DNA of 64,000 nt from Aurantimonas marina (GTDB lineage Bacteria > Pseudomonadota > Alphaproteobacteria > Rhizobiales > Rhizobiaceae): contig NZ_JADDXW010000005.1 in assembly GCF_017183135.1 (NCBI RefSeq), positions 208,538-272,537 on the forward strand, written 5' to 3'. Positions 25,477 through 31,807 of the stretch are shown piece after piece; the first letter of the stretch is position 1, and the number at the start of each line of letters is the position of its first letter. The notes under the pieces were generated by a model. The model did no database searches. It was not told the DNA's origin and was given only the letters and a program-made list of their open reading frames with translations. The translations under genes were made by a program, and so were the position numbers.

Positions 25477-25542
25477 CCCTGTTCTCAAGTGCCACGTGTC
25501 CCTCGGCCTGGACTGAGCCCTGCCTGCGTGGCGGGGTTTTTT

Positions 25543-25582
25543 CCTGACAACAAGCTGAAGCAGAAACGTCTGCGTTGTCAGG
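25543..25582 (+). promoter_or_regulatory. Repeated leader element, copy 1 (site 2 plus hairpin)
   Basis: The site CTGAC-AACAAG-CTGAAGC occupies 25544-25561. CCTGACAAC (25543-25551) pairs with GTTGTCAGG (25574-25582), and GCAGA (25560-25564) pairs with TCTGC (25569-25573) around an AACG loop. TCAGG at 25578-25582 and 25589-25593 is again an 11-bp direct repeat on the opposite strand. The element is repeated 900 bp downstream before the acidic-protein gene. It fits a two-sided OmpR-family operator and could also fold in RNA. Confidence 0.6.
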
Positions 25583-25638
25583 AAGCCCTCAGGTGGCGTC
25601 GCCAAATTGACCTTATCGGTTCAAAGGAGACCCACACC

Positions 25639-26286
25639 ATGAAAACGAATCCAGGAAAAGGCGCGCTTCTATCGAAGGCAACGATCATGCGCACGTCATT
25701 CGTCGTCTCTGCCGTCGCCGCGTCCGTATTCGCCGCGACGGCTTCGGCAGATCCCCTTGAAATCCCGTACCTGCTGAGCGCGGCCCATGCGGACTTCCTC
25801 ACGCAGCTCGAGGAAGTTGCCGGCACACCGGGTCAGATCGGCGGTGCGGCCCGCGCTGCGGCCGATCTTCTGGGCCCCCACATCGAGGCGGAGGAGAGGG
25901 CCGTCTTACCATCCCTCGGGCTCATCGAAGAGGTCACGGAAGGAAAGGCCGTGGCAGGGTCTCTGCCGACATTGGCGAGCCTGCAGGCGGAACTGCCCCT
26001 GCTGATCGACGGTCAGATAGAGGCCATCGGCGCGCTGGCAGAGCTGTACGCTGCGGGAGATGCGGGAGACCGGCCGGAGGTGTCGCGTCTTGCCGAGAGG
26101 ATCATCTGGCACGAGATGAGCGATGCGGAGTTTCTCTATCCGGCGGCCGTTCTTGTCGGCTCTACCGCCCGCGCGGCCGAGGTCGATGCGTCTGAGAGCC
26201 AGAGCGACCCGGCGCCGCTCTACGGCCGTGACCCGATCCCGATGATGGGGCTGGGTAACCCGCACGCGCTCCACGCCCCTCAATGA
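25639..26286 (+). CDS. Exported hemerythrin-like (HHE) protein
   Basis: This is a 215-residue protein from ATG 25639; ATG 25687 (MRTSFVVSAV) would give a more compact signal peptide. After the signal (cleavage near ASA-DPLE) comes a four-helix pattern with HADFLTQLEE, GPHIEAEERAVLPSL, a third helix (IDGQIEAIGALAELY) and IIWHEMSDAEFLYPAA. Spaced His and Glu residues in these helices resemble the di-iron ligands of hemerythrin. A role in oxygen, NO or iron sensing or storage in the periplasm is inferred. The gene is preceded by the repeated tandem-site leader. Confidence 0.72.
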   Translation: MKTNPGKGALLSKATIMRTSFVVSAVAASVFAATASADPLEIPYLLSAAHADFLTQLEEVAGTPGQIGGAARAAADLLGPHIEAEERAVLPSLGLIEEVTEGKAVAGSLPTLASLQAELPLLIDGQIEAIGALAELYAAGDAGDRPEVSRLAERIIWHEMSDAEFLYPAAVLVGSTARAAEVDASESQSDPAPLYGRDPIPMMGLGNPHALHAPQ

Positions 26287-26315
26287 ACCAACGGCCCTCG
26301 TGTAGCGGGTTCCGC

Positions 26316-26342
26316 GAAGGCCGGCCGTTGCGGCCGGCCTTC
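26316..26342 (+). terminator. Strong hairpin after the hemerythrin-like gene
   Basis: GAAGGCCGGCCG and CGGCCGGCCTTC form a perfect 12-bp stem around a TTG loop, 30 bases after the stop codon. No T-run follows, so this could be a Rho-assisted or transcript-protecting hairpin. Confidence 0.65.
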
Positions 26343-26443
26343 CGTGACGCCGGCAAACCGCGGACGATGACCATCCGAACCGCGATGATAGTCGCCGTCC
26401 CGGCAAGAACGCCAAACTGCGTGCCGATCGACCATTTTCTTTG

Positions 26444-26483
26444 CCTGACACCAAGCTGAAGCGGAAACCGCGTCGCTGTCAGG
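26444..26483 (+). promoter_or_regulatory. Repeated leader element, copy 2 (site 3 plus hairpin)
   Basis: CTGAC-ACCAAG-CTGAAGC lies at 26445-26462. CCTGACA (26444-26450) pairs with TGTCAGG (26477-26483), and GCGG (26461-26464) pairs with CCGC (26468-26471) around AAA. Compared with copy 1, the inner stem has changed on both sides yet still pairs. The flanking CCCTCAGGTG is also conserved. It precedes the acidic-protein gene by about 55 bp. Confidence 0.6.
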
Positions 26484-26538
26484 AAACCCTCAGGTGCCAT
26501 CTCCAGACTGATCCCATCGGATACAAGGAAACCTCGCC

Positions 26539-26874
26539 ATGCGTAAACCTCTCGCCCTGCTTGCCACCACGGCACTGACGCTCGCCGCCATCGGCGTGCC
26601 CGCCTGGAGCGCGCTGCAAACCCCGCCCGACGGCGAGGAAAGCAGCTTTGCCGCATTCGTCCACGATGGAGCGGAGTCGCTTCAGTTCCTCCTCGTCAGC
26701 GACGAAGATGATGACGATCGCCGGCGGTCCAGCCACCGCGAAGACGACGAAGACGACGATGACGACGATGATGACAGCAACAGCGCACGCAATCCCGCGC
26801 CGGCCAAGTCCGTTGCGCCGCCGCAGAACCCTCTCTTCGGCAACGGCGCCGCGCCGCAGGTCCAAGTGAACTGA
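26539..26874 (+). CDS. Small exported Asp-rich protein
   Basis: This 111-residue protein has a signal peptide (MRKPLALLATTALTLAAIG, cleavage near WSA-LQTPP). An acidic run follows (SDEDDDD ... EDDEDDDDDDDD, residues about 54-79) with an Arg/Ser/His break, then a Pro/Ala-rich tail. No family is recognised. The aspartate run suggests cation binding. The gene sits in the two-component-linked redox cluster directly behind the second tandem-site leader, so it is probably co-induced with its neighbours. Confidence 0.7.
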   Translation: MRKPLALLATTALTLAAIGVPAWSALQTPPDGEESSFAAFVHDGAESLQFLLVSDEDDDDRRRSSHREDDEDDDDDDDDSNSARNPAPAKSVAPPQNPLFGNGAAPQVQVN

Positions 26875-26923
26875 CCCCCGCCCGTCGCCCCGTCCTCACC
26901 CCCGAACAAGAAGGCAGATTCCT

Positions 26924-27394
26924 ATGAAGTTTGTTTTAGCAACGCTCGCGCTGACGACAGCGCTGACGTTTCCCAGCCTCGCCATGGCGCGCCCTGTCGT
27001 GCTGACGACGACGCTCAACACCTATGGCGGCGATGGTGCCTATCTTGCCTACTATGTCACCGATGCGCAGGGCGCCTATGTCGGCAGCCTCTGGATGGCT
27101 GGCGGCAAGTCGAAGTACTACGAGCACCTCTCGGACTGGTACCGCGCCACCGGCGGTGACCCGGCCCAGATCAACGGCATCACCGGCGCCAGCGTGGGCG
27201 CGGGTCGGCAGCTGAAGATCACGCTCGATCTGGCCGATGCGCTGTTCGATGCGGGATATGAACTGCACGTTGACGCGGCGGTCGAGGACATGCGCGACAG
27301 TCCGAACGAGATAGCCGTGCCGCTGACGACGAACGGCGCAAATACGCCGGTCCGCGGGCGCCGCTACATCGCCAACTTCAGCTACGGCATGTGA
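26924..27394 (+). CDS. DUF2271 periplasmic protein with possible flavinylation motif
   Basis: This 156-residue protein has a signal peptide (cleavage near AMA-RPVVL) and a DUF2271 domain: YLAYYVTDAQGAYVGSLWMA, GGKSKYYEHLSDWYRATGG, then NGITGASVGAGRQLKITLDL. The NGITGAS stretch (residues 84-90) resembles the D-x-x-[ST]-x-[AS]-[TS] motif on which ApbE attaches FMN, with Asp replaced by Asn and S90 as possible acceptor. That is inference. The genes for a PepSY flavoreductase and ApbE follow directly, which supports a redox role. Confidence 0.82.
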   Translation: MKFVLATLALTTALTFPSLAMARPVVLTTTLNTYGGDGAYLAYYVTDAQGAYVGSLWMAGGKSKYYEHLSDWYRATGGDPAQINGITGASVGAGRQLKITLDLADALFDAGYELHVDAAVEDMRDSPNEIAVPLTTNGANTPVRGRRYIANFSYGM

Positions 27395-27406
27395 GGAGGC
27401 GAGGTC

Positions 27407-29614
27407 ATGCTCCGGGCGCTCCATCGCTGGCCGGGCCTCGTGGCTCTGGCTCTCGTCACCGTTCTGGCGCTCAGCGGGGCGGCGCTGTCCGTCTTTCCGG
27501 CGGCGGAGCGCCTCGCTGCGCCGCAGGCGGAAGCCGGTCTGACCGTGGCCGACCTCGCTTCGCGCATCCAGGCTGTCTATCCTGGCGTCGAGCAGATCCG
27601 CCGCGCACCGTCCGGCCGGATCACCGCCTACTGGTTCGATGCCGGCACGCCGGGCGCCGCGGTCATCGATCCGGCTACGGGAGAGGGGATCGCTTCGGCT
27701 GACCCCAACCAGACCGAGCGCTGGCTGACCAACCTGCATCGCTCACTGTTCCTCGGGGACGGCGGACGCATCACCATGGCGGCGGCCGCTTTGGCGATGC
27801 TCGTCCTTTCGGTTTCCGGGGCGCTTCTGGTCGCGCGGCGGGCAGGTGGGTGGCGCCGCTGGTTCTCCCCGCTGCGCGGTCCGATGCCAGGCCGCCTGCA
27901 TGTGGAGATCGCCCGCGTCGCGGTGTTGGGCCTCGCGCTCTCTTCAGCCACCGCGCTCTGGATGACGGCCTCCACCTTCGATCTTTTACCCGACGGCGGA
28001 GTGCCGCTTGCCGTCCCGTCCGAGATGAGCGGCGAAACTGGCGTGGCGCTCGGTGCGATCGACCTGCTCGGCGGAACCCCGACCGCGGAACTTCGCGAAC
28101 TGAACTTTCCCTATCCCGGCGACGCAACCGATATCTTCACGCTGAAGACCGACCGGGGCATCGGGTATCTCGATCAGGGCACGGGCGCACTACTTGGCTG
28201 GACTGACCTGACCGGGTGGGAGCGCCTCTCGGAAACGATCTACATGCTGCACACCGGCCAAGGAGCGGCAACGCTGGGGCTGGTGCTCGGGCTGATGGCT
28301 CTCGGCGTGCCGGTGATGGGCGGAACCGGGATGGTGCTGTGGTGGGCGGGGCGGCGGAGCAGGCCGCAGATCCACGCCAACCAGCCAGCTTCCCGGGCCG
28401 AAACGATCATTCTGGTCGGCAGCGAGGGTGGCAGCACATGGAGCTTTGCCGCGACGCTGCACAAGGCGCTGACGGATGCGGGCCAGAGCGTTCATGCTGC
28501 ACCGATGTCGGCCTTCGATCCGGCCCGCTACACCCGCGCGCAGCGGATCGTCGTTCTCGCCGCGACCTATGGCGACGGCGATGCGCCGGCATCGGCAAGA
28601 GGGTTCCTCGACCAGGTCGCGCAGCTCGAAGCGCCGCCCGCCGCAGCTTTCGCGGTGCTGGGTTTCGGTGACCGCAGCTTCCCGGCCTACTGCGCCTTCG
28701 CCCGCGTCGTTGCCGAGACTGCCGAGGCGCGGGGCTGGAAGATGCTGCTGCCGTTCGACACGGTCGACCGCCAGTCGCCGCAGGATTTCGCCCGCTGGGG
28801 CCGGGCGCTCGGCACCGCCATGGAGATCGAACTCGAGCTCGGCCACCAGCCGGTTCTGCCGGCGACAGAGGCGCTGACCCTGATCTCGCGCCGCGACTAC
28901 GGGGCCGAGGTGCAGGCGCCGACCGCAATCCTGCGCTTCGCCCCGCCCACGGCCTCGCTCTGGAAGCGCGTGCTCGGCCGCGGCTTCGGAGGCTTTCGGC
29001 CCGGCGATCTTCTGGGCATCGTCCCCGACGGATCCGCCGTGCCCCGGTTCTACTCGCTCGCTTCGGGACGCGGCGATGGCTTCGTCGAAATCGTGGTCAA
29101 GAAGCACCCCGGCGGTCTTTGCTCCGGGCAGCTTCTCGACCTGCAACCGGGCGACAGCATGCCGGGCTTCATACGCCGCAACCCCGCGTTTCGGCCCGCG
29201 CGAAACCACAAGCCGATAATCCTCATCGGCGCTGGGGCAGGCATCGGACCACTTGCCGGATTCGCGCGGGCCAATCGGCGCGCCCGGCCGATGCACCTGT
29301 GGTTCGGCGCCCGGCACCCCGACAGCGATTTTCTCTATGGCACGGAGATCGCCGGTTGGCGGACGGAAGGCCGGCTTGCCTCTATCACGACCGCGTTCTC
29401 ACGGACGGAGCAGCGGGCCTATGTCCAGGATGCGCTGCGAAGGGACGCCCCGAAGGTCGCGCGACTGATCGCCGACGGCGCGCAGGTGCTGGTCTGTGGC
29501 GGACGCGACATGGCTGCAGGGGTGGCGGAGGCGCTGACGGATATCCTGACCCCGCAGGGTTTGACACCTGCGATGTTGAAAGCGGAGAATCGCTATGCCG
29601 AGGACGTTTACTGA
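27407..29614 (+). CDS. PepSY-transmembrane / flavodoxin / FNR-type reductase fusion
   Basis: This 735-residue fusion has a PepSY-associated membrane region at residues 1-320 (helices near 8-27, 125-143, 163-183 and 285-308). A flavodoxin domain at about 328-465 follows (IILVGSEGGSTWSFAATLHKAL, AATYGDGDAPASARGFL, LGFGDRSFPAYCAFA). The C-terminal sulfite-reductase/FNR module has FAD-binding RFYSLAS and NAD(P)-binding GAGAGIGPLAGFAR and CGGRDMAAGV. It probably takes electrons from NADPH in the cytoplasm and passes them across the membrane. It lies 12 bp after the DUF2271 gene and overlaps apbE by 20 bp. Confidence 0.9.
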   Translation: MLRALHRWPGLVALALVTVLALSGAALSVFPAAERLAAPQAEAGLTVADLASRIQAVYPGVEQIRRAPSGRITAYWFDAGTPGAAVIDPATGEGIASADPNQTERWLTNLHRSLFLGDGGRITMAAAALAMLVLSVSGALLVARRAGGWRRWFSPLRGPMPGRLHVEIARVAVLGLALSSATALWMTASTFDLLPDGGVPLAVPSEMSGETGVALGAIDLLGGTPTAELRELNFPYPGDATDIFTLKTDRGIGYLDQGTGALLGWTDLTGWERLSETIYMLHTGQGAATLGLVLGLMALGVPVMGGTGMVLWWAGRRSRPQIHANQPASRAETIILVGSEGGSTWSFAATLHKALTDAGQSVHAAPMSAFDPARYTRAQRIVVLAATYGDGDAPASARGFLDQVAQLEAPPAAAFAVLGFGDRSFPAYCAFARVVAETAEARGWKMLLPFDTVDRQSPQDFARWGRALGTAMEIELELGHQPVLPATEALTLISRRDYGAEVQAPTAILRFAPPTASLWKRVLGRGFGGFRPGDLLGIVPDGSAVPRFYSLASGRGDGFVEIVVKKHPGGLCSGQLLDLQPGDSMPGFIRRNPAFRPARNHKPIILIGAGAGIGPLAGFARANRRARPMHLWFGARHPDSDFLYGTEIAGWRTEGRLASITTAFSRTEQRAYVQDALRRDAPKVARLIADGAQVLVCGGRDMAAGVAEALTDILTPQGLTPAMLKAENRYAEDVY

Positions 29615-30581
29615 TCTGGTTCGCCACGCGCTGAATGGGCCAACCATGGGCACCCGCTGGTCGGCGCTATTCGATGCATCGCCCGCTACGGACCCCGTTC
29701 CGATCCGTTGCGCGTTGGCCGAAAGCGTGGGCCTGTTGGATCGCCAGATGTCCACCTGGAAGCCCGATAGCGACCTGATGTGTGTCAATCGCGCGCCGGT
29801 GGGTGAATGGGTTTCGGTCCCTCCCGAACTGATGGAGGTTTTGGCCCGTGGCCTCGAGATCGGGCGGCTGTCCGGCGGGGCGTTCGACATCGGCATGGGC
29901 GATGTCGTCACAGCCTGGGGGTTCGGGCCGCAGCATGCGGACCCACAGGCGATGCGGGTAGCCCTGGGCAGGGCCCACGCCTTGGCGCATGAGGTTCTCG
30001 AGCTTGACGGCGATGCGCTGAGGGTTCGCAAACACGCGCCCATGACGCTGGACCTGGCGGGCATCGCCAAAGGTTACGCCGTCGATCGCATGATGGCGGT
30101 GCTGGGGCGTTTCGGGATCACGGATGCCCTGGTGGGGCTCGATGGCGAGATGCGCGCATGCGGTCGGCGCGCCGATGGCCGCCCCTGGACGGTGGCGCTG
30201 GAGCGGCCCGACTTTGAGACGCGCGCCCCACTCTCGATCCTGGAACTTGCCGATTGCGCGGTGGCGACATCCGGTGACTACCGACACTGGCTTGATGTTG
30301 GCGGACGGCGCCTGTCCCACACCATGGACCCGGCTCGCGGCGGCCCCGCGACGGGATCGCCGGCATCGGTCACCGTGCTGGCGGAAAGCTGCATGGACGC
30401 GGACGCCTGGGCCACGGCTCTCATGGTACGGGGCGCGCGCGCAGGGCTGGAGATCGCACGACATCGCGGGTTGAAAGCGATTTTCATCGAACGTGTCGGC
30501 GAGACCTTGCGTCAGAGCCGCGTCGGATGGATGGACCGGAAGGAGCATCCGGCTGCGCACTCACCAGTCGTTGACGCCTGA
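29595..30581 (+). CDS. apbE: ApbE-like FAD:protein FMN transferase
   Basis: This is a 328-residue enzyme that transfers FMN from FAD to Thr or Ser of target proteins with Mg2+. Motifs are GPTMGTRWS at the N-terminus, GGAFDIGMG, MTLDLAGIAKGYAVDRMM, SGDYRHWLDVGGRRLSHTMDP and the metal-binding DADAWATALMV. No clear signal peptide is seen, whereas many ApbE proteins are exported, so its compartment is uncertain. It overlaps the flavoreductase gene by 20 bp. The likely substrates are the DUF2271 protein or an FMN-binding partner in this cluster. Confidence 0.9.
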   Translation: MPRTFTDLVRHALNGPTMGTRWSALFDASPATDPVPIRCALAESVGLLDRQMSTWKPDSDLMCVNRAPVGEWVSVPPELMEVLARGLEIGRLSGGAFDIGMGDVVTAWGFGPQHADPQAMRVALGRAHALAHEVLELDGDALRVRKHAPMTLDLAGIAKGYAVDRMMAVLGRFGITDALVGLDGEMRACGRRADGRPWTVALERPDFETRAPLSILELADCAVATSGDYRHWLDVGGRRLSHTMDPARGGPATGSPASVTVLAESCMDADAWATALMVRGARAGLEIARHRGLKAIFIERVGETLRQSRVGWMDRKEHPAAHSPVVDA

Positions 30582-30660
30582 AGCAGACCCGCAGAAGCGT
30601 AAAACTTCCCCTGTGGATCGTCGCTGATGGCGCGTCGGCCGTGCAAGGTCGCGGGCGTGG

Positions 30661-30753
30661 GCGCTGGCCAACAAGATCGCCTGCGCGATCTGGGCGCTTC
30701 TCGTGGAGGGAGGCATCTATCGGGCGCCGGCGATCGGGGCGAAAGCGAGCGGC
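30661..30753 (+). pseudogene. IS110-family transposase C-terminal fragment
   Basis: In the 30582-30886 gap one frame reads ALANKIACAIWALLVEGGIY followed by RAPAIGAKASG. This matches the usual C-terminal ending of IS110-type transposases (a LANK-[IL]-A-x-x-x-WA pattern followed by a short basic tail). No other part of the transposase is present here, and the rest of the gap shows nothing recognisable. The N-terminal part of an IS110-type transposase lies at 37075 on the same strand. Confidence 0.55.
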
Positions 30754-30886
30754 AAGGTGCCAAAGCGTGATGAACCTAAAGGGCGATGCCTTGATGCCAA
30801 ACAGACCGTCAGAGGCACTGCGCCTTCGAGTGAGGGGAAATTGAACAGGCGATCAGTGTCGCAAATAGCGGAACCGCCCGCCATGC

Positions 30887-31804
30887 TCACCCGATCAGCG
30901 CGTTCAGATGCGCAACGACGCTGCGAGCAAGCGCCCCGGGTTCGTAGCCGCCCTCAAGCATGGAGAGCACGCGGCCTTCCCCATGCGCGCGTGCGACGGC
31001 AAGAAGCTTGTCGGTCACCCATACATAGTCGGCCTCGGTCAGGCAGAGGTCCGACATGTCGTCCAGAATATGGGCGTCGAAGCCTGCCGAAATGAACACC
31101 ATCTGCGGTGCGAAGCGTTCAAGGGCGGGGAGCCAATGATCGGCAACCGCTTCGCGGAACTCCGGTCCGGCCGCCCCGGCGGCAAGCGGGGTAGCGACGA
31201 GATTGGGCGTCTCGGATGCACGTCCGGTAAAGGGATAAAACGGGTGCTGGAAGGACGAGCAGAACAGAACCCGCTCGTCATACTTGAAGATTTCCTCCGT
31301 GCCATTGCCGTGATGAGCGTCGAAATCGATGATCGCGACACGCTTCAGCCCATGTGCATCGAGCGCATGGGCTGCGGCAACGGCAATGTTGTTGAACAGG
31401 CAAAAGCCGAGCGCCGCTCCCGCCTCCGCATGATGGCCCGGCGGACGGACCGGACAGAAAATCGGGCAGGCCTCGCCGGAGAGGATCAGGTCGACCCCGA
31501 GGATACCGCCGCCAGCCGCCCGTTCCGCGGCGCGCAAGGTACCCGGTGACAACACTGTATCACCGTCAATCGCCACCAAGCCGGCGGCGGGCGACGTGGC
31601 TGCGAGCCGGTCGAGATAAATCGGTTCATGCACGCGCTCGAGCTGGGCGCGAGTGACAAGCGGTGCGTCGTAGTGCCGAACCACGAAATCGAGGCCGGAT
31701 GAAATCATCTGGTTTGAAATCGCGTCCAGCCGCCCGCGCGTGTCGGGGTGGAGTGGCCCGGCGTCGTGTTCCAGGCAGTCGGGGTGCGAAACGATGCCGA
31801 GCAT
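30887..31804 (-). CDS. Histone-deacetylase-family (AcuC/HdaH-like) deacetylase
   Basis: This 305-residue class II HDAC-like amidohydrolase has the zinc and charge-relay motifs RPPGHHAE, IIDFDAHHGNGTEEIF, SAGFDAH and LEGGYEPGAL. It probably removes acetyl groups from lysines or small amides. Its start lies 3 bp after the stop of the acyl-CoA synthetase/GNAT gene, so the two form an operon. The pairing of a putative protein acetylase with a deacetylase suggests reversible lysine acetylation, possibly of acetyl-CoA synthetase, as with AcuA/AcuC. The partner relation is inferred. Confidence 0.9.
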   Translation of the reverse strand: MLGIVSHPDCLEHDAGPLHPDTRGRLDAISNQMISSGLDFVVRHYDAPLVTRAQLERVHEPIYLDRLAATSPAAGLVAIDGDTVLSPGTLRAAERAAGGGILGVDLILSGEACPIFCPVRPPGHHAEAGAALGFCLFNNIAVAAAHALDAHGLKRVAIIDFDAHHGNGTEEIFKYDERVLFCSSFQHPFYPFTGRASETPNLVATPLAAGAAGPEFREAVADHWLPALERFAPQMVFISAGFDAHILDDMSDLCLTEADYVWVTDKLLAVARAHGEGRVLSMLEGGYEPGALARSVVAHLNALIG

Positions 31805-31807
31805 GTC

